64,000 bases of DNA, taken from contig NZ_JAAVJL010000003.1 in NCBI RefSeq assembly GCF_012863495.1, positions 124,001 through 188,000 on the forward strand. Direction: 5' to 3'. Origin of the DNA: Pseudanabaena yagii GIHE-NHR1. GTDB taxonomy: Bacteria; Cyanobacteriota; Cyanobacteriia; Pseudanabaenales; Pseudanabaenaceae. Position 1 is the first letter of the stretch. Every line of letters begins with the position of its first letter. The position numbers and the translations under genes were made by a program. Positions 24,071 through 33,002 of this stretch are shown piece after piece. Below the pieces are notes generated by a model that searched no databases, was not told the DNA's origin, and saw only the letters and a list, made by a program, of their open reading frames with translations.

Positions 24071-24788
24071 TGGGTTTTAAAGAATCGATGGTGACACACC
24101 AGACAAAATGCGGTAGAGAAAGCATTCTCTTCCAGCGCCAAGGCTCTTGATAGAGGCGATACAACCACTCTAGATGATTTTTGCTAAACCATTCAGGGGC
24201 ACGAGTTTTTAATTCAGACCAGATATCAAAACTGCCACCTACGCCAATCCAAACTGCATTAGGACAAAGATAACGGTATTTCTGAATCCATAGCTCTTGT
24301 CGCGGAACTCCTAATCCTACCAAAATCAAGTTTGGCTGAGAACTCTGTAACTGTTCACAAATTTGCTGTTCGATCGCTGCGTCAAAATAGCCATGATGCA
24401 TTCCCGCGATTGCAATATCTGTCCATTTATTACGCCAAATTTCCGCCACTGTATCGACTACTTTGGGCGCACCCCCAATCAAAAAAATCCGCCATTGTTT
24501 CTCCGCTGCAATTTGCACAATCTGTTCCGATAGCTCAATGCCCGGACAGCGATCAATCTTTTCGCCTTGCGATCGTAGATAAAGCACAATCCCCGAACCA
24601 TCTGGTACAACTAATTCAGCCTGCTTAATTACGTTTGCCAGAGCAGGATTTTTTCGCGCTTGCATTGTCATTTCTGCGTTGATGGTGACTACATGCGTAC
24701 CTTGATTGGTTTGCAATCTTTGAGCAAGCCAATCACGATAATTTTCATGAATATGCACGGGCAGACCAAGCACACTAAACTGACGCAA
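24063..24788 (-). CDS. WecG/TagA/CpsF family glycosyltransferase
   Basis: This GT26 protein (241 residues) probably adds N-acetylmannosamine or a similar sugar to an undecaprenyl-linked precursor. Family motifs are TINAEMTMQARKNPAL, PDGSGIVLYLR, RIFLIGGAPKVVDTVA, VGLGVPRQELWIQKY, GVGGSFDIWSELKTRAPEW and EWLYRLYQEPWRWKRM. TTG at 24788 is the likely start, with GGAGAG upstream and no in-frame ATG. The product would serve cell-surface polysaccharide or teichoic-acid-like synthesis. It is not next to the large glycan operon at 33000-41760. Confidence 0.92.
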   Translation of the reverse strand: MRQFSVLGLPVHIHENYRDWLAQRLQTNQGTHVVTINAEMTMQARKNPALANVIKQAELVVPDGSGIVLYLRSQGEKIDRCPGIELSEQIVQIAAEKQWRIFLIGGAPKVVDTVAEIWRNKWTDIAIAGMHHGYFDAAIEQQICEQLQSSQPNLILVGLGVPRQELWIQKYRYLCPNAVWIGVGGSFDIWSELKTRAPEWFSKNHLEWLYRLYQEPWRWKRMLSLPHFVWCVTIDSLKPKK

Positions 24789-24907
24789 GGGATCTTCTCT
24801 CCAGAGGTATCTACTATTTTGAATGGATATGATTAAAGGTTTATCCTCATATCCCTAACCTATTTGGCTATATTACCTAATTTTGAGACTTGCTGAAAAT
24901 GATAAAT

Positions 24908-25621
24908 TTATAATTTATTAGCGAGTTTAGTTTTGCGCCATTCTAAAAACCAAATAGCAGCTTGGCAGAAAGGTCTATATTTACAATTTTTTTGATTTTT
25001 CCATTCTTCAATCTCTCTCTCAATTTGCTTAAGTGTCCAGTTTCCAGTTGGGTATTTATCTATTAAAAGTTTTTTCGCTAAATCTATTGCTTCTTTACGA
25101 TACTCTTTTAACTTTTCATCATTCAAATTTAGAATAATATCTAAATCTTCAGTGATTTTATTTTGTAATTCTGTATCTTTTACATTTGCAAAAATCTCAC
25201 CAGACAAGGAATAGGTAATAACTTTTTCTGACTTATTAATCTCTAGTGGGTTCAATATATTCAGCTTAACTTCTCCATTTGCTTTACCCTTGACAAATAC
25301 ACCTTCACTACTGGTTTTACCTTTACTTTTATCACAATGTGTTTCCAAGCCAGTATCCCCATTACAAACACCTATCATATTTTCCCATCTTAAACTTAGA
25401 TCGGGATATAATTTTCTTGATAGATAATGTTCAATTTCAATAGAAGGTTTACCGCTTTTACGATCTAAACTAATACGTCTCATACAGTATGCACAAAGAT
25501 GACCTTGTTCCTTAAGTAGATCTTCCTGCCAGTCTTTTTGAGCACATTCATAGATCGCCCCTTCAGTATTACGTTTATCTGTTAAAGTCTGAGGCTCTTT
25601 CCCCTTTTTTATATATTTCAT
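24908..25621 (-). CDS. ptuB: HNH endonuclease PtuB-like (TIGR02646 type), Septu locus 1
   Basis: The 237-residue protein has an HNH/zinc-finger core: HLCAYCMRRISLD with CxxC, then SIEIEHYLSRKLYPDLSL, NMIGVCNGDTGLETHCDKSKG. This is the TIGR02646 arrangement in which the HNH nuclease is paired with an AAA ATPase. PtuB of Septu defence is thought to cut DNA or RNA when released from the ATPase. The start codon overlaps the ATPase stop as ATGA (25618-25621), so translation is coupled. Codon use is AT-rich with few HIP1 sites, suggesting acquisition. Phage defence is inferred from family and gene order. Confidence 0.85.
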   Translation of the reverse strand: MKYIKKGKEPQTLTDKRNTEGAIYECAQKDWQEDLLKEQGHLCAYCMRRISLDRKSGKPSIEIEHYLSRKLYPDLSLRWENMIGVCNGDTGLETHCDKSKGKTSSEGVFVKGKANGEVKLNILNPLEINKSEKVITYSLSGEIFANVKDTELQNKITEDLDIILNLNDEKLKEYRKEAIDLAKKLLIDKYPTGNWTLKQIEREIEEWKNQKNCKYRPFCQAAIWFLEWRKTKLANKL

Positions 25622-26922
25622 AGGAGATCAATATATGACTGCATACGCATTATTTCAAGATCATTTTCACCACGTTTTTCTTTGAGCTTTTCTAGTAATT
25701 CTTGGGCATTTTTACCATCGTATTTATCGATTAAATGATATATCTCATTAAGCTCTTTTTCGTATTCTTTCTCATACTTAGGCACATGAAAAGCGTCTTG
25801 TAGAATGGAATTACTATCACGACCTTCTGTATAAATCTCCCGATCGCTAATTTTATTGTCTTCTAGTAAAAAGACACTTTCTCTAGGTAAATGACTTAAA
25901 ACCTGTGGTGAATGTGTCGTAACAATAAATTGAATATTTGGGAAGGTATGTGTGAGTGCTGGTAGAAGCTTACGTTGCCATTGTGGATGTAAATGTAGAT
26001 CAACTTCATCAATTAATACGATGCCTTCACCTTCCAGTTTGTTATCTAAGCTTGGATTTGCGATCGCTAATCTCCGCGCAATATCTACAACCAAAGACAG
26101 CATCATTTTTTCGCCAGATGAAAGCTGTGAAAACTCAAACCTTTCTCCATCTTTATCAATAACTAGACTTGTAGTATATTGAAACTTAACAGGTGTAAAA
26201 TTATGATGACTTGGAGATCTTTCGACTCTTAAATTAACAAATCTAGCAAATCCAAATTTGTTCAGGAATGTATTAATAGCCAATCTAATGACTTCTAATT
26301 TTTCGTTTCGATATTTAAAATCTTGTAGATTCCTTTGGTTTTGATTTTCTAAATCTTCCTCTTCACGGAACCATTTAGTAAATTCATTAAATGAGTCAAT
26401 ACTACTATTAAAGGAATTTTCATATGTTAGCAATTGCTCTCTTTGATATTTGGGAATATATCCATACTTAGGACTATAAGTTTTAGTATTGTTACCAACA
26501 ACAGTTCGATTAATTGAATAACAAATAAGTATTGGCAAATTAAATAGTTCATTTCCAACAAGAGCTAGTTTTGTTTTGCTAATAAAATCATTGTAGTTCC
26601 CATCTATTAGCAATCTATAAGTTATTGAAATTTGGTAATTTTTATCATTTTCATGAGAGAAGCTCATTTGAAGTTTGTACTTTTCTGCTTTTAGGTGTAT
26701 ATCGCTATTAGTTAGTTCTTTATACGATAATGCTGATGTCTTTTTTGAATTGCAAATATCTTTAACTAATACATTCAACAAAATACTAATTGCATCTAAA
26801 ATAGCAGATTTACCTGCTCCATTTATGCCAATAAATACAACAATATTAGAGCTTTTAGGAAAAGTAATTTCACAATCTCTAAATCCGCGAAAATCTTTAA
26901 GTGTCAGCCAATTTATTTTCAT
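25618..26922 (-). CDS. ptuA: AAA ATPase PtuA-like, Septu locus 1
   Basis: The 434-residue ATPase has a Walker A motif GINGAGKS at 32-39 after the start KINWLTLKDFRGFRDCEI. The ABC-type signature is FSQLSSGEKMMLSLV, the Walker B EGIVLIDEVDLHLHPQWQ and the switch FIVTTHSPQVL. It is an SMC/RecF-like, OLD-related ATPase of the kind found with HNH nucleases in Septu. The last 60 residues, KELNEIYHLIDKYDGKNAQE and onward, form a helical C-terminus. No reverse transcriptase or retron RNA is adjacent. The HNH gene follows with a 4-bp overlap. A second, divergent pair lies at 49045-51014. Confidence 0.85.
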   Translation of the reverse strand: MKINWLTLKDFRGFRDCEITFPKSSNIVVFIGINGAGKSAILDAISILLNVLVKDICNSKKTSALSYKELTNSDIHLKAEKYKLQMSFSHENDKNYQISITYRLLIDGNYNDFISKTKLALVGNELFNLPILICYSINRTVVGNNTKTYSPKYGYIPKYQREQLLTYENSFNSSIDSFNEFTKWFREEEDLENQNQRNLQDFKYRNEKLEVIRLAINTFLNKFGFARFVNLRVERSPSHHNFTPVKFQYTTSLVIDKDGERFEFSQLSSGEKMMLSLVVDIARRLAIANPSLDNKLEGEGIVLIDEVDLHLHPQWQRKLLPALTHTFPNIQFIVTTHSPQVLSHLPRESVFLLEDNKISDREIYTEGRDSNSILQDAFHVPKYEKEYEKELNEIYHLIDKYDGKNAQELLEKLKEKRGENDLEIMRMQSYIDLL

Positions 26923-27013
26923 TTTTTTGTAATACAGATTTACTCAGTGATATTTACCCTAAGTATCACTGAGTAATTATAAAGGTTTGAGAATATTCTA
27001 AACGATCGCAACT

Positions 27014-28417
27014 TTAAGGTGTAGTCGTAACTGTCAAAACTTGAGGTGGTGTCGCATCCGCAGGATAGAGAAAATCAAACTGGACAACACGGCGATCGCT
27101 TGGGGGCATCTTTAAAGTAACTAAAGGTTTGCCACGCTCACCACGCCGCATCATCAGATGTACATAGCGAGTTTGCGCTAAGCCCCTGTCATCACGAAAT
27201 CTGACCCTTACTGAACCTCGGAAAAATACATCATCGGGTAATGGCTCAAAAAACTGCAAACCACCAACGGGCTTATCGTATTTGATCGGATTCTGGAAAG
27301 AGAGAACCACTGTTTGCGGCTCACTAGTTGGATTGTGCAGAGGCATCGTCAGGTTATACTGCACACCGTAATTGCCATGAGCCGAATATGCCGTGTCAGG
27401 ATAGCGAACCTTGAGAGGGGCAGTTTGTACTTGCCCTGTTCCCATCGTGCCGTATTGAAGCAAGCTCAATCCATAGGAATAGGATTCTCCGCGTTTAGGA
27501 ATTGCAAGATTATTACTATCCTTATCGGTTAGGTTCCCGAACCATTGCGAACCAAGTTGAACACCAGCCACACGGCTATATTCAAAGAATCCTTCCTTTA
27601 AATCTGGTGGCGTAGGTACAACATCGCGAGGCTTCGCAAGTTCACCAGTTTTGAGAATGTTTTCCCATTCGGCAAGATTGGGAGCGCGTTCGGTTCCATC
27701 AGGATTGAGACGGGCATAGAGAGAGAGCGTCGCTACATAAACTTTGCCATCGCTTCGCAATCGCGACAAACCCGATCGCCCATTTAAGGGAGGATCTAAT
27801 TCCTTAACGGGAATTGGCACATTCATCAACATGCGGCTTTGCTTGGGCGGAATCATGATTTGAGCAGGAAAGATGTCCTGACGACGACCGCGCAAAATAT
27901 CGAGCATGGCACGATCGCCAGGACCGCGATAAGTTTCACCGTTATTATTCAAGGAATAGTTGGGAGCATCATAAAAGGGCGCATCAGGCTGACTGAGATA
28001 ACTTGCCCCCTGCAACACATCAATGGTTACAGGTTTATCGTTGGGGTTATAGGCGATCGCGCCAATATATAGAGTTCTTAAATCCTTAGGTGGTGGTGCT
28101 TTGGAAATATGGTGGGTGAAGACATCAAAGCGACCTTCAAAGGGAAAGTTTAAATGCGCCTTGGGATACGCCATCCCTTCAGGGGGAAAAGCGGATAGCA
28201 AAATCCCTTCCGTTTGCACAATTTCGGGACTATTGCTATTAAACATAGGCACTTCGTCAAGACTGCCCATTAGAGGGCGCATTTCTTGGCGATCCAAAAT
28301 AATTTGGCGTTGGTTTGGGGCTTGAGCGATTTTGGTTGTATTAACTGAATTAGTTTCTACAGCGCTATGTAGCCCTGCGGGATTAGTCAATAACGATATT
28401 AAAAAAGCTGTCAACAT
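27014..28417 (-). CDS. DUF3370 family secreted protein
   Basis: The 467-residue protein has a signal-like N-terminus (MLTAFLISLLTNPAGLHSA). Its body begins ILDRQEMRPLMGSLDEVPMF and continues with SPEIVQTEGILLSAFPP and HLNFPFEGRFDVFTHH. This block structure matches DUF3370 proteins of cyanobacteria, which are probably periplasmic and of unknown function. Later motifs such as GNYGVQYNLTMPLHNPTSEP and VQFDFLYPADATPPQV look like beta-sandwich strands. The start at 28417 gives the full signal sequence. The neighbour upstream is a membrane protein on the same strand, 26 bp away. Confidence 0.8.
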   Translation of the reverse strand: MLTAFLISLLTNPAGLHSAVETNSVNTTKIAQAPNQRQIILDRQEMRPLMGSLDEVPMFNSNSPEIVQTEGILLSAFPPEGMAYPKAHLNFPFEGRFDVFTHHISKAPPPKDLRTLYIGAIAYNPNDKPVTIDVLQGASYLSQPDAPFYDAPNYSLNNNGETYRGPGDRAMLDILRGRRQDIFPAQIMIPPKQSRMLMNVPIPVKELDPPLNGRSGLSRLRSDGKVYVATLSLYARLNPDGTERAPNLAEWENILKTGELAKPRDVVPTPPDLKEGFFEYSRVAGVQLGSQWFGNLTDKDSNNLAIPKRGESYSYGLSLLQYGTMGTGQVQTAPLKVRYPDTAYSAHGNYGVQYNLTMPLHNPTSEPQTVVLSFQNPIKYDKPVGGLQFFEPLPDDVFFRGSVRVRFRDDRGLAQTRYVHLMMRRGERGKPLVTLKMPPSDRRVVQFDFLYPADATPPQVLTVTTTP

Positions 28418-28443
28418 AGGCTATTGATCCAACTCAGACGATC

Positions 28444-28938
28444 TTACTTACCTGATACTGCCATGAAAAAAGCATCAGTAGTCGCAAAAGTTGCGATCGC
28501 AATGCCAATTCCCAGAGAAATCATTGCCTTCCGCAAAAAAACGGTGCGGGCTTCTTTATAGGCTTGCAGGTCACTAATTTGCTGCATCCATGTTGTTGTA
28601 ATTGCTGTTTGCAAGCTGTCGTTCTTTTGCATTAAGACTTCAGGGGAAAGTCCAGTAGTCGCGACTTTACGTGGATAGAGTCCTAATACGGCAAAGGCGA
28701 TCGCGATCGCAAGGGCAACGCAAGCTGAAAGTTTTAATGTCAAATAAAGAAAATATAAATGAGCTTGTTCGGGCTTGACATAAATCTGAAAAGTGGAAGT
28801 AACTCGCAAGCCGAGCAATAACAAAGCACTGATTTCCATGACACCAGAGAGCTTAGTGCCCAAAGTGTCAACTCCATGCTGAGCCTGCTCTAGACAAAAC
28901 TTTGTGTATTCGTAAAGAAAACTTTGCTGATCTTCCAT
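28444..28938 (-). CDS. Hypothetical membrane protein
   Basis: I do not recognise this family. Three hydrophobic stretches are visible: GVMEISALLLLGLRV, ACVALAIAIAFAVLGLYP and MISLGIGIAIATFATTDAF. The N-terminal helix QQSFLYEYTKFCLEQAQHG is polar. I chose ATG at 28938 (MEDQQSFLYEYTK); the open frame reaches a TTG at 28959. It starts 26 bp after the ATP-binding protein gene ends (28964) and precedes the DUF3370 gene, so the three genes may be one operon. No catalytic motif is evident. Confidence 0.6.
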   Translation of the reverse strand: MEDQQSFLYEYTKFCLEQAQHGVDTLGTKLSGVMEISALLLLGLRVTSTFQIYVKPEQAHLYFLYLTLKLSACVALAIAIAFAVLGLYPRKVATTGLSPEVLMQKNDSLQTAITTTWMQQISDLQAYKEARTVFLRKAMISLGIGIAIATFATTDAFFMAVSGK

Positions 28939-28963
28939 ACTTTTCCCACTTTTGATCAAAAGT

Positions 28964-29647
28964 TCAACTACGGTCTAGCAATACTTGTTTTAAACGCATC
29001 GGATCGCCTTTATCAATGACTTGACCACGCTCTAATAAAAATGCTCCATCAGCATAGTCAAGTTCATTTAAGCGATGCGTTACCCAGAGAGCCGTGAGAT
29101 TCTTTTGCTTGACTAATTCACGCACAGAGGCAACCAGATCCGTTTGATTCTCGCCATCTAACAGAGCTGTTGGTTCATCTAGTAATAAAACTTCTGCATG
29201 ACGTGCGATCGCACCTGCGATCGCAACCCTTTGTTTTTGACCACCACTGAGCGCATAGATGGGGCGGCGCAGCATTTGTGAGAGATTGACAGCACTGAGA
29301 GATTCTTTGACTCGATGTAGAGTTTCGATATAGGAAAGTTTCTCAGATACTAAGCCGAAGGCAATATCTGCACCGACTGTGGGCATGACTAATTGATGAT
29401 CGGGATTTTGAAAGACAAACCCAACGCGATCGCTAATTTCAATATCCCCCGACTTTGGTTTCAGCAATCCCGCTAATAGCCTCAGCAACGTTGACTTGCC
29501 ACTGCCATTAGTCCCTAATAGCATCCAAAATTCCCCCTTAGGAACGGACAAAGTACAACGATCAAGAACGGTTTCGCCCGATGCCCACGCAAAGGAAAGT
29601 TCGCGAACACTTATGGCAGCAGTGGTAACGGATTGGTCAATGGGCAT
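28964..29647 (-). CDS. Energy-coupling factor (ECF-type) ABC transporter ATP-binding protein
   Basis: The 227-residue ATPase has a Walker A GTNGSGKST, a signature YALSGGQKQRVAIAGAIA and a Walker B VLLLDEPTALLD. The H-loop sits in LTALWVTHRLNEL. The Q-loop sequence GFVFQNPDHQLVMPTV is characteristic of EcfA/CbiO proteins that power uptake of vitamins or of Ni/Co. No EcfT or substrate-binding S protein is encoded next to it in the window, so the substrate remains open. It is upstream of a hypothetical membrane protein and DUF3370. Confidence 0.85.
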   Translation of the reverse strand: MPIDQSVTTAAISVRELSFAWASGETVLDRCTLSVPKGEFWMLLGTNGSGKSTLLRLLAGLLKPKSGDIEISDRVGFVFQNPDHQLVMPTVGADIAFGLVSEKLSYIETLHRVKESLSAVNLSQMLRRPIYALSGGQKQRVAIAGAIARHAEVLLLDEPTALLDGENQTDLVASVRELVKQKNLTALWVTHRLNELDYADGAFLLERGQVIDKGDPMRLKQVLLDRS

Positions 29648-29735
29648 TGGTTAAATTGCTGATAGTGCAACAAATATGCAAATTTAAAGAAATATTTATA
29701 GAGGGAGTGCAAAGCATCCCCCTCTAGTTTAAAGG

Positions 29736-29993
29736 CTAGCCGCGTACAAAACCTGCACCGAGATTTGCCGAAGAGCCTGATTTTTCGGAAACCTGTACGG
29801 CTGAGATCTCGCTCACAAGTACCGATACCTTTTTGCCTTCTTGTTTTTCGCAGGTTAATTCCAAAACCTTGGGATGACCATTGGCGATCGCATTGGTAAT
29901 ATCACGATAAAGTGACTCGGCGTTTTCTTGCTCCTTGCGCTGTACGGACAAAGCGATCGGATTATTTTTGAGGGTGATTTCAACTGTGTACAT
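29736..29993 (-). CDS. UPF0367 family protein
   Basis: The 85-residue protein starts MYTVEITLKNNPIALSVQRK at ATG 29993. It matches the UPF0367 pattern with NGHPKVLELTCEKQEGKKV and VSVLVSEISAVQVSEKSG. The family is conserved in cyanobacteria and some plastids and has no known function. The short size and lack of membrane segments suggest a soluble protein. An open frame of two extra residues starting at 29999 is possible. Confidence 0.88.
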   Translation of the reverse strand: MYTVEITLKNNPIALSVQRKEQENAESLYRDITNAIANGHPKVLELTCEKQEGKKVSVLVSEISAVQVSEKSGSSANLGAGFVRG

Positions 29994-30392
29994 CAGCATT
30001 AATAAGGTTTCCTGCCTAGAAATAAAAAGAGATCAAAATAAATGCTTGTCTTTTCTCAGTATGCCATTGCATCGGCAATCAAGGTGATGTTTGTGGTAGG
30101 GCATCCCGTATAGTCCCCTACTAAGTAGCTGGTGGGCATAATTAAAAACCAGAGTCAAAAGCTGTGGCGCACGCGCAGTGTGCGCCACAGCTTTTTGGGT
30201 TTTATATTTGCGCCTAGCTACTTATCATTACCCCGTATACGAATCATTTGCTGCAACATATAAATCTAATGTATGCGATAGAAATATTTCTATATCATGA
30301 TTTGTATATTTATTTTAGTTTTTGAGTTCTACGATACTAAACATTATTTAACAAGAGCGATAAATTAATGAGTGCTGGGATGAGATAAAAGA
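29994..30392. other. 399-bp intergenic region with a hairpin
   Basis: It contains one strong hairpin at 30157-30195 (16-bp arms AAAAGCTGTGGCGCAC) and AT-rich sequence. The promoter of UPF0367 and that of the small gene at 30393 must lie here. No other gene is seen. Confidence 0.55.
30157..30195. repeat. 16-bp-arm palindrome
   Basis: The arms AAAAGCTGTGGCGCAC and its inverse enclose a seven-base loop GCGCAGT. It is about 160 bp from the nearest start codon. A terminator or mobile remnant would explain it. Confidence 0.65.
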
Positions 30393-30566
30393 ATGACGCA
30401 ATATAATCTCCAAAAAGTTAGAACCCTCCGCCAACAAATTATTGCTGAAACTAGCCATGGCTTTGCCGACTGGAACTTAGTGCAAAAGTTATTAGATGAA
30501 TTAATGGAAAATCATCATCAATACAAGCAGTTTGCTCTCAAAGAAAATCTTAGTCTCTATAAATGA
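30393..30566 (+). CDS. Small 57-residue protein, unknown
   Basis: ATG at 30393 opens MTQYNLQKVRTLRQQIIAE and continues through TSHGFADWNLVQKLLDELME to a stop at 30564-30566. The composition is helical and polar (Q, L, H and K), with no membrane segment. GAGATAAAAG upstream is a weak ribosome binding site. The frame is intact and its codon use resembles the neighbours. It is convergent with nadA, with a shared hairpin between. It could be one of the small cyanobacterial proteins without a name; the case is plausible, not proved. Confidence 0.5.
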   Translation: MTQYNLQKVRTLRQQIIAETSHGFADWNLVQKLLDELMENHHQYKQFALKENLSLYK

Positions 30567-30582
30567 GAGCCTTTCTAGACAG

Positions 30583-30603
30583 AATCCTCACATTGCGAGG
30601 ATT
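30583..30603. terminator. Terminator between the small gene and nadA
   Basis: AATCCTC and GAGGATT enclose a seven-base loop. It lies between the convergent stop codons and probably serves nadA. Confidence 0.6.
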
Positions 30604-30609
30604 TCTTGC

Positions 30610-31584
30610 TTAAATCGACATTTCTAACATTCGTTGCATGGGTTTTAGTGCAGCTTGACGAATAGTTTCATCGAGAATGATTTCGGGAGAACGGTTTTTC
30701 ATGGTGAGATATACCTTTTCTAGGGTATTGAGACGCATATAGGGGCATTCATTGCACGCACAATTACTAGTTGGTGGGGCTGGAATAAATTTTTTAAAAG
30801 GAGTTGCCTTTTGCATTTGGTGAATTACACCAGATTCTGTGACTACGATAAATTCTTCACGATCGCTTTTCTGAACATATTTCAATAATCCCGTAGTAGA
30901 ACCAATGAAATCTGCATGGCGTAATACATTTGCTTCACATTCAGGATGGGCAATGATATCTGCTTGGGGATGACTCAGTTTGAGTTCTACCAACTTACGC
31001 TCCGAGAAGATTTCATGCACCATGCAAGCTCCATCCCATAGCAATAGCTCGCGTCCTGTTTGTTCGCTGACATAACGCCCCAGATTGCGATCGGGCGCAA
31101 AAATAATTGGTTGCTCCTTAGGAATTTGATTAACGATCGCGACAGCATTGGAGCTAGTGCAGATAATATCGCTCAGGGCTTTAATTTCTGCTGAGCAGTT
31201 TATGTAGGAAATCACCAAATGGTTAGGATGTTCAGCTTTAAAAGCTGCAAAGCGATCGGGAGGACAACTATCGGCAAGTGAGCAGCCTGCATCGAGATCG
31301 GGTAGCAAAACTAACTTGTTAGGATTCAAAATCTTGGCGGTTTCTGCCATGAAATGCACACCCAGAAATACAATCACATCTGCTTGACAATTGACCGCAG
31401 CTTGAGATAACCCGAGAGAATCGCCAATATAGTCTGCAATATCTTGTAGATCAGGATCTTGGTAATAATGTGCCAAAATGACTGCGTTCAGTTCCTTTTT
31501 GAGATCAGCGATCGCCGCAAATAGGTCTTGAGGAATTGCTTCATGGGAAAGTTTTTGGTCTGCTGGAGGAGCGGTAAGAAACAT
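30610..31584 (-). CDS. nadA: Quinolinate synthase NadA
   Basis: NadA joins iminoaspartate with dihydroxyacetone phosphate to give quinolinate for NAD, using a [4Fe-4S] cluster. Family blocks are [72 protein letters not shown] and the C-terminal [20 protein letters not shown]. The cysteines in DAGCSL and NECPYM are the expected cluster ligands. The 324-residue length is usual for cyanobacteria. ATG 31584 is clear. NadB is not encoded nearby. Confidence 0.96.
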   Translation of the reverse strand: MFLTAPPADQKLSHEAIPQDLFAAIADLKKELNAVILAHYYQDPDLQDIADYIGDSLGLSQAAVNCQADVIVFLGVHFMAETAKILNPNKLVLLPDLDAGCSLADSCPPDRFAAFKAEHPNHLVISYINCSAEIKALSDIICTSSNAVAIVNQIPKEQPIIFAPDRNLGRYVSEQTGRELLLWDGACMVHEIFSERKLVELKLSHPQADIIAHPECEANVLRHADFIGSTTGLLKYVQKSDREEFIVVTESGVIHQMQKATPFKKFIPAPPTSNCACNECPYMRLNTLEKVYLTMKNRSPEIILDETIRQAALKPMQRMLEMSI

Positions 31585-31969
31585 AGTTTGCAGTTTTATA
31601 GTAAAAACTATTTATTTAATATATTTAATTATAGTAGAAACTACCAAAAATATTTATTCATACCTATTGTATTTTCCTGTCTAGGTCTGTTTCCCTGTCG
31701 AAGACAGGGAAACAGACCTATGAATACTTTGCTTGCCAAGCTCTATAAGTACTAATATTCTGGCAACTTTTTGCAACTTTTTCTATCGCTTTCCCGTCAT
31801 TGCCCTGTAATACATAGATAATAAAATCTAAGCTGTATTTTTTTTGATAATTCTCAGTCTAGTAACTCTAAATTTTTTGTGACTTGGATCTGGTGATGGG
31901 GATATATCCTGAATATTGTATATACATTGAGCGAATATAAGCCAGTAAAAAGATGAGGTAACTGTAAAT
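31585..31969. other. 385-bp intergenic region between nadA and M48 protease gene
   Basis: The region is AT-rich and contains one strong hairpin (31682-31720). Promoters for the two divergent genes must lie on either side of it. No further gene is seen. Confidence 0.5.
31682..31720. repeat. 18-bp-arm palindrome with GAA loop
   Basis: The arm TAGGTCTGTTTCCCTGTC is perfectly inverted around GAA. It stands between two divergent genes, so it is not the terminator of either. It belongs to the window-wide group of GAA-loop hairpins. Confidence 0.75.
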
Positions 31970-32848
31970 ATGAAAATATCAATCTCCCAATTATCAAAAT
32001 TAATTAGCCAAAATTTTCAGCACTACTGGAAATTGGTTATCGCTTCGCTGATATCTCTAATTTTGGCAGTTACTCTCAATCCCTTTGTAGTTAGTGCCTT
32101 CGATCTATCTGACCTATTTCGTGTTTTGCCATCAGCTATTCAGATTATTCAGCTTTCTAGTATTGGCGATAATGATGAAATTGCCCTAGGCAAACAAATT
32201 GATGCTCAAGTTCAACAAGAAGTGAGAATAAGTCGTGATCCTGCGGCGAATGCTCTAGTTAATCGTTTAGGACAGTTCCTCGTACCAAAGAGCGATCGCC
32301 CAAATATTCCTTATACCTTTCGTGTAGTAGATGATAATAATCTCAACGCATTCGCAACTATGGGGGGCTTTGTTTATATCAATACAGGGACGATCGCGGC
32401 TTCCGACAACGTAGCTCAACTAGCCAGTGTCATCGGTCATGAAATGGGGCATATTGCGGGCCGCCATTCCCTAGAGCAAATGAAGCAAATGGCGATCGCT
32501 CAAGGTATTGCCACAATTGCTGGAGTTGCTGATGATCGCTTAGTTGGTATTGGTGTAGATTTAGCACTGCGCTTACCCAATAGCCGAGAAGCTGAATTTG
32601 ATGCTGACCGCAGAGGTTTGATCAATATCACCAGAGCAGGCTTTGCGGCAAGAGCGATGCCCGCCTTCATGCAGAAACTTGCTAGTGCTAGCAATGGTGG
32701 TAATGCTCCTGCATTTTTGAGTACTCACCCTGCAACAGGCGATCGCATTAATGCCCTTAATGAAGCAATCCAAGCCAACAACCTTAATACTTCAGGTGGT
32801 TTGAATGATACCGAATATCAAAGAATTTGGCGATCGCGTTTCCGCTAA
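31970..32848 (+). CDS. M48 family metalloprotease
   Basis: The zinc protease motif HEMGH is at 157-161, within VIGHEMGHIAGRH. The third ligand is the Glu in SREAEFDADRRG. The N-terminal membrane or signal segment spans about residues 20-43 (KLVIASLISLILAVTLNPF), so the enzyme faces the periplasm. Related BepA/LoiP-like proteases clear misfolded envelope proteins. The C-terminal PAFLSTHPATGDRINALNEA is also conserved in the family. 292 residues is usual. A hairpin terminator follows at 32908. Confidence 0.92.
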   Translation: MKISISQLSKLISQNFQHYWKLVIASLISLILAVTLNPFVVSAFDLSDLFRVLPSAIQIIQLSSIGDNDEIALGKQIDAQVQQEVRISRDPAANALVNRLGQFLVPKSDRPNIPYTFRVVDDNNLNAFATMGGFVYINTGTIAASDNVAQLASVIGHEMGHIAGRHSLEQMKQMAIAQGIATIAGVADDRLVGIGVDLALRLPNSREAEFDADRRGLINITRAGFAARAMPAFMQKLASASNGGNAPAFLSTHPATGDRINALNEAIQANNLNTSGGLNDTEYQRIWRSRFR

Positions 32849-32907
32849 CGGATTCATAACTTAACGTTAGTTTGGGTTAAACTTGCAAATTTTGTATTAC
32901 CAACAAT

Positions 32908-32960
32908 ACATATAAATATTAAGAAGTGGTGTTTTGCACCACTTCTTAATATTTATATGT
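32908..32960. terminator. 24-bp-arm hairpin after the M48 gene
   Basis: The arms begin ACATATAAATATTAAG and are perfectly paired around TTTTG. It ends the M48 unit and precedes the glycan operon. Confidence 0.8.
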
Positions 32961-33002
32961 ATATTTAGTTTAGCTATATAAGTTTCTGTATACAGATTAA
33001 AC

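Noticed and set aside
24908-26922. Retron possibility for Septu locus 1
   Set aside because: No reverse transcriptase gene and no msr/msd-like structured region was found next to either ptuAB pair.
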